Positions 16,056 through 27,854 of a stretch of 64,000 nucleotides of DNA are shown in pieces (position 1 is the first letter of the stretch; each line of letters starts with the position of its first letter). This stretch comes from Solanum dulcamara (Eukaryota > Streptophyta > Magnoliopsida > Solanales > Solanaceae). A program made the translations under genes and the position numbers. The stretch lies in contig NC_077240.1 in assembly GCF_947179165.1 (NCBI RefSeq), positions 7,552,001 to 7,616,000 on the forward strand, in the 5' to 3' direction. The notes beneath the pieces were generated by a model. That model was given only the letters and a program-made list of their open reading frames with translations, was not told the origin of the DNA and searched no databases.

Positions 16056-17722
16056 GAAGGTGCTTTCTAATCTACTGACCCTTGGAACAAAGGGTTAGGC
16101 AAGTAGTATGAGCCCTCTTACTTTCAATCTCGGAGCTCGAGCTTCTAAGTGAGCTTACACTTACTCTCTGCCTCTTTGATTAATAAACGCCTAGAGGTCT
16201 CAGTAAAAGGTAATACGGGAACTAATAACTTGGAAAATAATGAAGTCAACCTACGACAGTACTTAAAATTATACTAGTGATATAAAAGAATCTTTACGCT
16301 ATCAGTAAATAAAATATAGTTACTAATTTTGAAGTGAAAAATGGGATTGAATTTAGCTAATAAGAGGAGGCCATCAATTATGGTATCTTGAAAATGAATG
16401 CTTTTGCAAGCATCAAAGAGGGGTCACACTCTTTGCTTTAGGCTCTACAGACAAAGAGGGCCAACACTTTTGAGTTCTTTAAGTTTGCTTCCCTAGATGT
16501 ACAAACAAAGGTATAGTACTGATTAAGTTTGGCATCAAGATTATGTACAAAAAACAATATAAGAAAAAGAAGGCAAAAGATAACAAAAAGAGTTCAATTT
16601 TTTGTGTACCGACAGTATAACTTTTTTATATTATTAGGTTACGTTACATATAACAATATAGTTTGAAATATACTGATAATATAAAAGTTTTGTACTTAAA
16701 TCCAAAGAAAAGTCTAGTAACTAAGATTATCTTATAATTGTGTCTTTATATTTCTTTCCAACTAGGTATAAAGCTACCTAGTTTGAGCTGTGTTTTTCAA
16801 TAAAATTGGAGTCATGTGTCTGTCTGTTTCTTTCATCACATGAAACTATAGAATATATGAAGTCCTTAATATTGGGGCTTCCTCTTTCTCAGGATTAAAT
16901 TCCATTTTTTTTTTAAAAAAAAAATTCTCTTTCAAATATATGTTTATTCATCACATTCTTATTTCCAAGTAGATAACATCAAAGAGCAAGATTCAAGGTA
17001 TTTTTTCCTCTATTTTTGCAGCTCATGATTTTCTTGATTCTTTTTTTTTTTGTTTTATATCAAACTTTCTTCATATTATCTCTTATCTGCATTTCTTATG
17101 TGATAATTGAGAATCTTGTTATGATAAAAGAATTTAAGTGTGTTACAAAAATGGGAAACTTCTATTTCAAGAACTAATATTATTTTTTAAGTGTTACAAA
17201 AATGGAAAATATTGCTTGATGATGAAGTGAGATTGTGTGTGTTAATAAAGGTAAAGGGTATTCATAGTTTTTATTAAGCTACTTCTCTCTTGGAGATCAT
17301 CATTTGTATAATAAATTAAGAAAAACAAGAAAACATGATCATGATATATTCAGAAGCAAAATAAACCTGTTGATTTCTCTTCACTTCAAAGCTAAAAACA
17401 CAACTTTTTTGCTACCATGAAGTTGTTTTCTTGTTGCTTTATCATACAGAATGAAAGTTCTATATTCCAATGATAGATTTGTGCATCACTTGTGAGCTGT
17501 TGAGCATTCTTTCGTTGTGTCGATATTTTTTTTTCCAACTCTTTTAGTCCTATTAGAGATTTATATTGGACTTGTGCTTTTGTTTGTTGTTTTGATTCTA
17601 TTTCATATAATATTGGACTGAGATAAGCTTATATGGACTGACAAGGACAGTGAGGATTCATATAGTCGACGTCAACTTGCCTGATATTGAGGCGTAGCTG
17701 TAGTAGTTTTCGTTATTGATGA
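16056..17722 (+). other. Upstream region and probable leader of the small membrane-protein gene
   Basis: No coding sequence is supported. A polypyrimidine tract and GCAG near 17010-17025 could mark a leader intron, but exon limits cannot be fixed by eye. Confidence 0.35.
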
Positions 17723-18275
17723 ATGAAACAAGTGGATATGAATATGAGTGAGATTGGTTCAGAAAGATCAAATCCATGGAACTATATTCACACAAGTTCA
17801 GAACCAAGTCCTTCCCAAACACAAGTAAACAGAGAAGGACACTGGAAAAACTTTGGGACATCAATGGATGCTATTTCTTTTGGCTTTGTTGCTACAGCTA
17901 TCCTCATATCCATGTTTCTCATCATGGCCATATTTGAACATCTCTTCAAGCCTACCACCCCTTTCTCTTCGCCTCGAGGGAGTAGACACAGTTCCTTGGA
18001 GTTGGGGCCTATTCAGAAACACGCAAGTTCACAAACAGCAAGTGTCATTTCTTTCTGTAGAGCATTTTTTGGTTCAAACATCATTCCCTCCACTTGATTT
18101 AATAAAAAATGATCATCTCTTGTTTGAACAGGTACCAACACAATATTCATCGGATTATACAGTTGTGATGCCAGGACAACAATATCCTACCTTCATTGCC
18201 AAGCCAACTCCACTGGCTTGTTCAAGGGAAGGGGTTTATTGGCCTTCCCATGAACATAGTTTTCCCTTCTCTTAA
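17723..18275 (+). CDS. Small single-pass membrane protein of unknown function
   Basis: I do not recognise a named family with certainty; the architecture resembles short plant-specific uncharacterised membrane proteins. Exon 1 starts at 17723. Exon 2 starts at 18132 after TTGAACAG and ends at 18275. Together they give about 154 aa, with the exon 1 end taken as 18043 to keep frame. The N-terminus is polar; residues about 52-73 (AISFGFVATAILISMFLIMA) form one membrane segment. A Ser/Pro-rich linker follows, then a conserved-looking tail containing VVMPGQQYPTFIAKP and WPSHEH. Oddity: the donor implied by frame (AGT/GTCATT) is weak. If the intron were retained, the frame would stop at 18097, giving a 124-aa form lacking the tail. 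The gene converges on the MACPF gene. Confidence 0.65.
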
Positions 18276-18890
18276 TGCTCCTAAATGACTAATTATTGTA
18301 TTGTCATATATATGAATCCTAAAAGAAGACTTATGTGACCATCAAAAAAGTTCACCAGTTGCAGAATCTAGCACTCTTACCCTGCTTTGATCTGTAAAAT
18401 TAGCTGTCGGGCGAAAACTGAAGTTTTGTACATTGGAAAGAAGGAAAATGTAGGGTGACATTCATTGTTTTTGTGTAACATATTTGGTTTTGCTTTGTCT
18501 GTTGACTGAGTTCCCCTTTTTCTGTTTTGTCTTTTCCAATATGTGAGATGTGGGGATGATATGGGAAGTTCACTAAGCTATGTTTTTAGTTTGTTCTTTT
18601 GAAGTAAGCTTATTTTACCATGTAGTGCTTTACCAGTATTTTGACTATTGTGCTTATGCTCTTCTTTCTACTTCGGCAGTTTTATGTCAGTTGATGCTAA
18701 TTCTAGGAATATGGCTTATGTTTTGTACATAAATCTGGGATGTATATCAAATTTTACACTATTAAACTTGTGAAAACTGCAACTGGAAAAGAGTAACCTC
18801 TTTCAATAAAGTGACCAAACAAAAGAGGAAAAATCGAAAAACTTGGATTCAATCTTAGTAGTTTGTATATTTTTTTATTTTTTTTCGGTC
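18276..18890. other. 3' untranslated region and spacer
   Basis: TG-rich sequence with AATAAA-like words near 18806, consistent with the 3' end of the small membrane-protein gene. No other feature is seen. Confidence 0.4.
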
Positions 18891-18894
18891 GAAC

Positions 18895-19509
18895 TCACAC
18901 CAACAAGGTAAAAATTTCAACAATCAAACCCTCTCGGTCCAGTGCGGGGAAGCTAGATCCAAGGACTACCTCAAGTTGAGGCTGTTTGCCAACTCTCTTA
19001 CTAAATTGGCACGTATGAGTAGCTGTCACGAATCGAAGTTTCAAAAGCCAAAAGAGAGATTTGGAGACAAGAAAAAAGTTGGTTGAGACACGGGATGATA
19101 GGGCGGGCACTTTGTATGAGAAAGAAAGGATATAAACATAGTGGTTGTCTAACGAGATACTATGTAGAATAAGATCATCAGGGGGAAGGCGAACGGAAAC
19201 CGACCGAAAACCGATCAGTAGTGTCTCGAGATCCCCTACAATGAATCCTTTCAGCTTTTTGCTAGATGGTTCCCTTTCCGTGCGATAGGGGATAAAATAC
19301 GTTTTCATCGACATCTTTCTTTTTGATTCAGCAGAAAGAACGAAAAGCCAAAAGTCAAGGTGCATAGCGGTCTTTTCAAGAATAGGGGAGTATAGGGAGA
19401 GGGGTAATAGACTATTACCGTTCAGTTCATGTGACGAACCGAACATCGTTAGGTCCCGAATTCTGCGAAGCACCTCACCAGCAAAGTGAAAATTCAAGTA
19501 ATTACCCAA
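18895..19509 (-). other. 204-codon open frame in a GC-richer island, origin unknown
   Basis: An uninterrupted minus-strand frame of 204 codons occupies a segment visibly GC-richer than its AT-rich flanks. The translation is rich in Leu, Ser, Phe and Arg and has no domain that I recognise. Base composition and codon use recall plant mitochondrial DNA or an old retroelement fragment more than the neighbouring nuclear exons. No TATA box, splice chain or conserved motif supports a host gene. It lies between the convergent small membrane-protein and MACPF genes. An organellar insertion, a retroelement piece or a spurious frame are all possible. Confidence 0.3.
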
Positions 19510-19871
19510 GGCTTCAATTTTTGGAAGCTAAAATTCGCGTACTCATTTAACCACCCCAGATTCTTGCTGCAGTTGATCTCAATCAAACAACTGTGACTTT
19601 CCCTAAAGTGAGTAGAGGACATAGATTCAAAGAGATTTTTGGAGAAGTGAGAATTATATTACAACCAATATGGTCATGATTTACACCAAGCGCAAACAAA
19701 ATTAGAACAAAGATTACAGACACCTCAGAATACAGAACAGTTGCTTCATCCCCCTTTTTTGGCACTTTCACCAAATTTTGTACAACAGGTGTTTCAACAT
19801 CGAGAAAGTCAGCAACTTCTCTCTGTAGCGTTTGCATTTTTGAGTATAAATAAAAGAGAACCTCTTCTCAA

Positions 19872-22800
19872 TTACTCTGATATTTCATCATCTGGTGGAA
19901 TTACAGTTAGCAAGGAATATTTGACCCTCACAGAGATCCTTCCTTTCTCAACCATAAGCCTTGCACCAGAAACAACCCAATAACCAGGAGGTTCCTGTGG
20001 TCCTCGAGTCATCTCAGTAGTATCGACAAATTTCAAGAGCTTAGGGGCTTGCACAGGAACTGGAGGACCACCGGGGTAAATGGCAGAATTTATGTTCACA
20101 TCATCTGGCCGAGGAGGTGGCTTCTGAACTGATGTAAAGTGCTGGCTAATGAGAGTTGATATCAGGCCAGATTTGCGGGCCAACCCAGGGGAACCATCCC
20201 ACTCAGGGTGCTTTACCATAGCAGCTCCCATGACAGTCAAGAATCGGAGTCTCAGAAAGAGGACCTTTTTAAACCCATAGTCCCCTAGTTCCAATTGTGC
20301 TCCAGTAACTATATTAAGATCTTCATCAGATTCAACAGGTGCGGTGCAGACATGAGAAAAGTTCTTCCATTGAACTTTTTCATAGTATTTGCGATCATAT
20401 GATTCTCGACGAAAATTGCCATTTGGATCATCTTCAAGTTGGAAGACTTTAGGAAGAGATGAAAGATGCTGCAAATGGACGGCTAAGCGGTTACTCCTTC
20501 TACCTTCAAGGTACAAACGAAGCCCAGTCACCGGCCTCTTGCCAACATCAACCTGCAAGAATAATATGAATCACATGGACGCCTGGAACGAAGGTACTAA
20601 GTAGACTAGTCAACAATATTTTCCCCTTTTTTTTCTTCCTTTCTTGATCCCAAGCATTTGGTACAAGACCAAAAGAACCTAGTGGGAACTGCCATCTCAT
20701 GTTGCTCAGTGGACTCAATTAGAAGCTGAAATAGAAGTAAATGGAAAGAGTCTTCCTATAGATCGAAAACAGTTAGCTATGCAATCCAAGGCACACATTG
20801 TGATTTAAAATGAAGAAGCAAAGATGTTATTGTCTTGCATCCTTTACTAAAAACATTATTTCTAGGAATCATGTGTACAAGTATTTGGAGAAATACAGCC
20901 AAATCCTTACAAAATCCAAAGATGGCATAGTTTGAACTTTGAAGTTAACCTCTCTCACATACACACAACTAGCATGTCTTTTGTTTTATACTCCATGAAT
21001 TGTAGCAAACAAATTGGAGATAATGATAGATTTTTTGTGATTAAGAAAGAAGAGGGAGAAGAAATTTCATTTGGAAGATTGGAAAAGTATAACAACCCCC
21101 AGTTCATTTGAGGTCAGAATTTGGATTGCCCTCATTCAACATGGTGCTACCTGGAGCATATAATTAGATATGTCTGAGAGGAGAGAAATTTATGGAAAAA
21201 GATAATAGCTATTAAGTAAGGAATTTCATAATAGATGGCTGTCGGGTGAGGTGGCAAACTCTCATGGGACGAATTTACTAAAAAAGATCATGAGATGGAA
21301 GGAAAAGTAAATAGGATACACTTCAGGGAGGATGTAACTTATCATTTAAGAAGGATAACTTATCCAAAAAAAACACATATGTATTACTTAAGAAAGGATG
21401 ACAAGGGATCACAAGGGATAGAGGCTTCAGTAAAGATATCTAGGTTGAAAATCGACAAGGTTGAGGAGTATCTGACGAATACTATGATAGCTAGTAAGGT
21501 GAGACTGGAAGACAAGATGATATAGTGAGAGTCGAGTACGGAACCCTTGACTGTGGGATCATATTAAATGGAGTTAGCTGAGGATGGGAAAAAGGTGGTG
21601 TGGAATAATATATGGCACACCAACGCCCCAAAGAAAAAAAATAGCTTTTTCCCTTGGGGAGGTGTTATATGCGATGTTAATGGCGAATAACTTAAGGAAG
21701 ATGACGGGATTGCTTTGAGTTGGTGCCGCTACATAAGGATCAAAGGAGAATATAAAACACCTTTTGCTCCATTGCAGGTCTTCTAATAGAAAATTTAGGT
21801 GTTTAAATTAAGGGAGCTCACCGGAGTGGTGTTCACATAAAGCCTGGGACCCAGCAAACTAAACTGCAAAGACGGAAAACTTAAATGCCTTCTCTGTGGA
21901 CCTAGTGGAAGATCACTGAATACTGGTGCCCATTGCCTTGGCAGCTGAAATTCCAAAAACTGGTGAAGCTCTTCAATTGGTGGTTTATCTGCATAAATAG
22001 ACAACACTTCCATATAAGTGTGAAGAATTAAGGACACAATTTCCGGGTAATTATATAATAAAACATCCCATGCAATTAATACATTATCAAATTCCCAAGG
22101 AGCTATCTCTAAAACTTGTGGGGAAAACCTTTTAAAGAAAAGTTCTAAAATAAAAGGGGTTTAGATAACTACAATTTGTTTGAAGATTTATAAAAGCTTT
22201 CTAAGTGGAAGAAGAATCTTTTTCTGAAATTACCCTAAAATCACTTTTTCATTAAACAATTATTGAAAGAAAAAAAATCTTGATAAAAGATAGCTGTTTG
22301 GACAACATTTGAGTTGAAATTGGGGGAAAAAAGAATATTTAAAGTTGAAGTCAAAAGAAAAAAGTGTGGAAGTTGAAGTTGTGGACATGAACTTAACTTG
22401 GAAAATAAGTTTACGAGAGTTGAGAATTGTGGCTGCAGGTGAAAACTAGTATTTTCACTTGAAATACACCTTCAAATGCGCACAGTAGTAATTATGCCCA
22501 AACAGGCCAGCCTAACTCCTTGTTTCGAAATGTTTTTGCAAGATTCAAAAAATATTCCAAGATCAGACAACACAATAATATTTTGAGAAAACGCAGACAC
22601 ATTTAAATCAGCCATCATCTTTTAGCTGCATAATTAGCAGGGCTCAACAGGCACTTCTACATCTTATTTTTATAAAATCATTAATAGTTTGAGAAAATGC
22701 AAACGTAAAAGTGCAAAACACGGGAACTTAACAGGCCCTCCTCCACCTAATTGTTTTCCCAGAACTATTAATTGTAAAAGGTTCAAAATTAACAGGAACT

Positions 22801-25800
22801 CAACAGGCCCTCCTCCATCTTATTGTTTGCCCATAATATATGTTGCTCGGACTCTTAAAAATTGACAACGGGTGCATGTCGGATCCCCAAAAAACTAGTG
22901 TATTTTTGGAGGATCTGACACAGGTGCAGCAATATTTTTGGAGAATCTGAACACTATAACTATTGACTGGAAATGTTGTTACATTCAACAATGTGCATTG
23001 TACATGGAAGTCTAAAACTTATATCACATACAAGATAGCAGAAAGAAAAACACAAATGATATGCTCTATGCACATGGAAGTCTAAAACTTATATCACATA
23101 CAAGATAGAAGCAAGAAAAACACAAATGACATGCTCTAACTTACAGCGCAAGTACAGATTTATAGCATGACTTAAAAATCCACTTCCTGAGATGCCATTC
23201 AACAGTGAAGTTATAGGAATGAAGGACATTGAGATCACATCAGGCTCCTGATCCACACTTTGTAACCACTGATTATGCATCAGGCCTCTGCTATCACTTC
23301 CACCTCTCCTCTTGCAAATACAAACAGTATCCTGCAATTTCAGTAGCCAATGGGCAAATTGACAAACTTGTTTCAGAACTCTAAAAGTGCACAAAATTTA
23401 ACAGATATAATGAAAATCCTATACCACCTACCTCCTTATGTGCATATGAGCCTGATATATTGGGATCGGCGAACCTCAGTCGGTGCTCCCTGATTTCAAA
23501 CTGAGGCAACATTATCAAATCAGAGAGAGAGACAATAGATTCATAATAATTGTGACGTAATAATGTCATGAAATATTATTTCTAGTAATCTAATGGTTAT
23601 GACAAAAGACGTGTTAGAACTTGACAATAAGATTTTCAACTAATATCCAATTGTAACACGAATGACCTACAAAGTAAATCAATATGCAGATATTGATTGA
23701 CATTGTCTATGCGGCCATAGAAGATCTTATTAAGCCTTTCTGATTCAGCCAATATTGCAGAAATTTTTAAAATAACAATTCAAGGAGAGAGAAAGGACTT
23801 TCCAAAACAACCAAGAATAAGGAAAGTTGGCAATTATGACCATTCAAGCAATAGCGATGACTGATGAGACAGAAAGACCTTAAATTGTTTGGTCAAAATC
23901 ACTTCCAAAGTTATAAACGGATAAGAGAACCAGAAAAACATAAACTTCAGATTATCTTGTTTTTGAATCCAAAAGGGTTGGTACATCCATCAATTTGGCC
24001 TTCACAATCCCCTTTTCACATCCTAGTTAGTCCACCTCCTATAAAATCACAAGTTTAACAGCTCCATGTCAAAGTAAATAAATGTAGATGACTGGCAATA
24101 TTCATCTTTTTCCTTGGTATTCGTATTCCTGGACATGGGAGTCCATTTCAAAATGCAGCTCCAAAGGAGCTTATGTGTCATGAGATGCATGTATTAAATA
24201 ATATGCTCAAAGGTCACGAGTTCAAGCCTTGGATATAACCTCTGGCAGAAATGCAAGGTAAGGCTGTGGACAATAGACCCTTATGGTCGGGCCCTTCCCC
24301 GGACCCTGCACATAGAGGGAGCTTTAGTGCACCATGCTCTCCTTTTTTTGCTTGTACCCATAAATAGCACTTAAAAACTGACAACCTAAGTTGGAACTTC
24401 AAATAGAAGTTTTACCCATTAGATAGAAGGCACCCACTAGTGTGTCAGAGATATTGGTGCTTTTAGCACATACTATTTCTAGGGTATTTCTGGGTTGTGT
24501 TGGCAAAGTAAGAAAAGCATGTCATCTAGATAAAGGAAGTAACAAAATTGTATTTTTTAAAAAATTGAGAAGTGTCATTAGTGCATGGGCTTCAAAAGCT
24601 TCATATAAGAACACAATTCATGTGTCTGTGAGTGTTTGTCATTATTATGGAAATTGGAGGGTCAGATGATATCCTTAACCTTCGCCTTCTGATGTGCCTG
24701 CTGCGACTCTATTCCGCCTTGTTCATTTGTACCTGAAAACCTCTTATCTGCCATTGTCTTCAAACGCTTTTGCACGTCAGCAGGCAGAAGGGATGAGGAG
24801 TGCTGTTGTTTCATATATATTACATCTTTTCCCCCCATCTTTATACCAACAATGACATGAGTACCAAATTTTTCAATAAACCTGGAGAATGAGCATAACT
24901 TTAGAACTAGTATGACAAAGTCCTAATAGACGAGAACTTTCCAGTAAACAATGTGTTGCTTGTAATTGACCAGTTTATAAGTAACATGAAGGTGGATACC
25001 AGATAGCGTCCAAACAAGCAGTTGCATCAAAGCTCAGAACTCAAATTTGTAACTTGGAGAGCACTGTGATTCTGATCAACTAGAATGCCTCAAGTAAATA
25101 AAAAAGAACTTCGCATAAAAACTCAAAGGATGTCGATGTACAGTTACTATTTGAGGTTTCAAGCAGTTGCATCAAAGCCCTCTTACTCAAATTTGTAACT
25201 TGGAGTGCTCTGTGATTCTGATCAACTAGAATGCCTCAAGTAAATAAAAAAGAACTTCGCAAAAAAAACTCAAAGGACGTTGACGTAGAGTTACTATTTG
25301 AGGTGTCATCAGTTGCATCAAAGCCCTCTACTCAAATTTGTAACTTGGAGATCTCTGTGATTCTGATCAACTAAAATGCCTCGAGTAAATAAGAAAGAAT
25401 TTCGCAAAAAAACTCAAAGGACATTGACGTAAAGTTACTATTTAAATTTTAAGGTGTCATTAACTGTTTACTTTCCCTTCTCTTCACTTCTGTTTAGCAC
25501 TAAAAAGGGGAGAAAATGGTCAAAAATTGATTAGACAGCAAGGCAAGTAAAAGTGAGAGCCAGATAGAGTATGGATCTAAAGTTGTTTTTAAAAGTGGAG
25601 CTTGGATTTGAAGGAGTTGCTTTTTACTGCTTCTACGACCAACTTCCGTCAGACAACGGAGACTATCTTGAAATATGATCGAAAAAAATGCCAATGTTTA
25701 AAAGTTTAAATATGCAACAAATATTACCTTGCTAATGCCGCAGGATCCCATGTTGATGGAACTTCCTTTTTAACATAATCACACAGAACCATTTGAGATT

Positions 25801-26635
25801 TCTCTAGAGCAACAGAGTACAACGTGATGAACACACCATCAAAAGCAAGGGTTTTAGTGTATGCTGCATCCTTCTGCCAAGAACCAGAAAACTCGAACAT
25901 AGTATTGAAGAGCCCTGAAGGAATTTTACTATTCACGGATACTTCCTGATTGAACTGCTCTGACATCTGCAGGTAAAATAGGAACTCTTAAGATAGACCA
26001 CAAAAACAAGACTAGAAAATTTTGCAGAGAATAGCCACTCTGACCAGCTTAATAATTAACAGCAGAGGAGAGATTACAAGTACATGTACAAAATTGAATT
26101 ATATTCCCATTTATGCTTTCCTCTAACTCTTCGTAGTGATAAAGGCACAAAAACACAATAACATGGAGAAAGCATCATTCTTCCTACTGTACAAAATTTG
26201 TACATTAATATATTCCCAACTCTTAAGATATAAAACAGCTGGCATCATAAAATACAGTTCTAGCCTCTTCACATAAAAGCAAATAACATAAGCAAAATGA
26301 TATCACTATATTACCAACTTACAGGTATAGGAATATAAGACCCAATAACCAAAGGCAAGTAGAAACAAAAATACCTGCTGGAAAGAAAGAACATCAGAGC
26401 GAAACCGCGTGTGTTCTCCTTTATCACATTTGATAGATTTTGACACATCAGGTATTGAAATTCCACCAGGAAGCACAACCTCCCGACCCAAGTTTTCATC
26501 AATTTCAATTAAACGACTGTTAGCCGGATGACCTTTACAATACTTGAGCCTCAAGTCCAAGGATATATCATATCCACATCCTATGGACTGAATCGCAACC
26601 TTGGCTGCTTCAGCAGCAGGTAACTTCAACGCCAT
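19872..26635 (-). CDS. MACPF-domain protein of the NSL1/CAD1 family
   Basis: Plant MACPF proteins of this family are related to perforin-like pore formers. Arabidopsis NSL1 and CAD1 restrain programmed cell death and salicylate-dependent defence. Seven exons join in frame on the minus strand: 26635-26375, 25966-25728, 24881-24680, 23500-23432, 23331-23145, 21988-21822 and 20552-19872. They give 601 aa, matching the usual length of about 600. The start ATG gives MALKLPAAEAAKVAIQSIGC, typical of the family N-terminus. The MACPF signature is FIEKFGTHVIVG near residues 168-179. Later conserved pieces are WLQSVDQEPDVISMSFIPI, FLEFQLPRQWAPVFSDLPLG and the C-terminal VTGLRLYLEGRRSNRLAVHL region. No stop or frameshift occurs in the exons. 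Introns total about 5 kb and are loaded with repeats. It is closest by memory to At4g24290-like members; orthology is not tested. Confidence 0.92.
21590..21800 (+). mobile_element. LINE reverse-transcriptase remnant (zf-RVT region)
   Basis: Within the last intron of the MACPF gene, and on the opposite strand, the plus-strand translation around 21598-21790 reads WNNIWHTNAPKKKNSFF, then NNLRKMTG and, after a stop and a shift, KHLLLHC. This order (W..I....P.K..FF, NL.K, HLLLHC) matches the zinc-binding tail found after the RT of plant LINEs. Stops and shifts show that it is dead. The rest of the element is not recognisable. Confidence 0.5.
22288..22506. mobile_element. Probable MITE in MACPF intron
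   Basis: The left end (GCTGTTTGGACAACA at 22289) and the reverse complement of the right end (GGCCTGTTTGGGCATAAT) are imperfect inverted repeats of the GCCTGTTTGG type found on many plant MITEs. The interior is AT-rich and non-coding. The target-site duplication was not resolved, so the limits are tentative. Confidence 0.4.
22840..22990. repeat. Dispersed imperfect palindrome (GGATCTGACAC type)
   Basis: The segment carries TTGCTCGGACTCTTAAAAA, GGGTGCATGTCGGATCC, an inner TTTTTGGAGGATCTGACAC and a closing TTTTTGGAGAATCTGA, forming an imperfect palindrome. The same sequence type occurs at 52120-52205 and 57490-57590. It is a dispersed non-coding element, probably a small fold-back family common in Solanaceae. 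Confidence 0.6.
23001..23140. repeat. 70-bp tandem duplication beside a MACPF splice donor
   Basis: ACATGGAAGTCTAAAACTTA and the following 50 bases occur twice, at 23001-23070 and 23071-23140, with few differences. The repeat ends four bases from the GTAAGT donor (23144-23139) of MACPF exon 5, on the intron side, overlapping its last bases. Confidence 0.85.
24178..24352 (+). mobile_element. TS-type SINE in MACPF intron
   Basis: The segment reads through GGTCACGAGTTCAAGCC (box B-like), then CCTCTGGCAGAAATGCAAGG, TAAGGCTGTGGACAATAGAC, CCTTATGGTCGGGCCCTTCC, CCGGACCCTGCACATAGAGG and GAGCTTTAGTGCACCATGCT. This is the known order of the Solanaceae TS SINE. It lies antisense to the MACPF transcript, between exons 3 and 4. 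The 5' end is approximate. Confidence 0.85.
25021..25460. repeat. Three tandem units of about 145 bp in MACPF intron 2
   Basis: The unit begins GTTGCATCAAAG and contains CAAATTTGTAACTTGGAG, GTGATTCTGATCAACTA and AACTCAAAGGA. It starts at 25021, 25166 and 25312. The units are about 90 percent alike by eye. The array sits in the intron between MACPF exons 2 and 3. Confidence 0.92.
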
Positions 26636-27280
26636 TCGTCACAACATCCTTTTTTCTATCAAAAACGAACTCCAAGTTACAGAAATGTTCACAGAGAACC
26701 TATAAATGAACCATGTAAAAGTCCCTGCGTGTTCCTAGACTAGTCAAAAAACACAGCTGTAACAAACTGAAGAATAATCAAAGTTTCGGAAACCTTTAAG
26801 TATCAATCTAGAAATTTAAAAAATTCACTAATCTTCAATTTCCGAGCTGAGAACTGCAGATTTCTCGTTTTGCACCAAATCAACTACACAAATTCAACAA
26901 CAAAACCCTAGAATCACGCTGTACACTTAAGTACTCGATAAACCTCCGTCATGAATCGGCGAGCATTTCAGTCTAGTACGGACTCGAAACCCTAGCTGAG
27001 TTGTGTATCGAAATGGGGACTTGGAGATCCGAAGATTTCGTATTTGACTTTGAAGTAAAGCTCAGATCTAGAGAAGAGCTTCGAAGACGACGGCGAGGAA
27101 TTTCAGAAGAGGATTTTGCGGTTAAATAGGGAAAGAGAGTCTTGCGCTTGAAATGGAAACTCTGAATTTTAATGTTTTTTTAGGATTTTTGCTTAATGTG
27201 TGAGAATGGAGATTTTAACAGTGACAGGAGTGGGGTGGTGACGACGTCAACGGAAGGATTCTCACTTGACTAACATTTTG
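26636..27280 (-). promoter_or_regulatory. Leader and promoter region of the MACPF gene
   Basis: Upstream of the ATG lies a leader of several hundred bases. It contains AAACCCTAG-type telo-box words (near 26905 and 26988 on the plus strand) and a purine/pyrimidine-biased segment around 27000-27120. The transcription start is not determined. A leader intron is possible but I could not fix its junctions. Confidence 0.4.
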
Positions 27281-27800
27281 CTGTCTAAAGACGGCCAATC
27301 AGCGAAAGCAACGTGTCTGCACTGATAATTTTCCCAACTAAATAGGGAAATTTAGCATATACGGCAAAATGTTTGTTGTAAAACGATAACTTCATAATTG
27401 TTGCAGACGCTTATTAAAGTAGTTGTGAAATGATACTCACTACTCTAGGTTTTTTTTTATTCGGTGTTTATATGAAATGGAACAAGCTACTAATGAATGT
27501 GATTGAAATATTTATATTAGAGTTCGAATTTATATTAGAAATCTCCGCACTACGATTTGAGGATATAGTGTTCTCTAACAAAGGCGACTCCATATCTAAA
27601 AGAAACTTAACCCGAGATCTCTGATTAAAGATTAAATGAGTACTTACCATTCTACCACAACCTTTGTTGATCTCCCTCGTTGTTTTTACTTGTCTATATA
27701 GATTTTTAAAGAAATTATAAATAAAAGAGTAATTTTATTATATCACTTTTATTATTTAAATGTTAAAAAATAATAGTAGTACTAGTATTTAATAACAAAG

Positions 27801-27854
<54 letters not shown>

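Noticed and set aside
25021..25460. CRISPR-like array
   Set aside because: Units are 145 bp with no distinct repeat-spacer alternation, in a plant intron. An ordinary tandem repeat.
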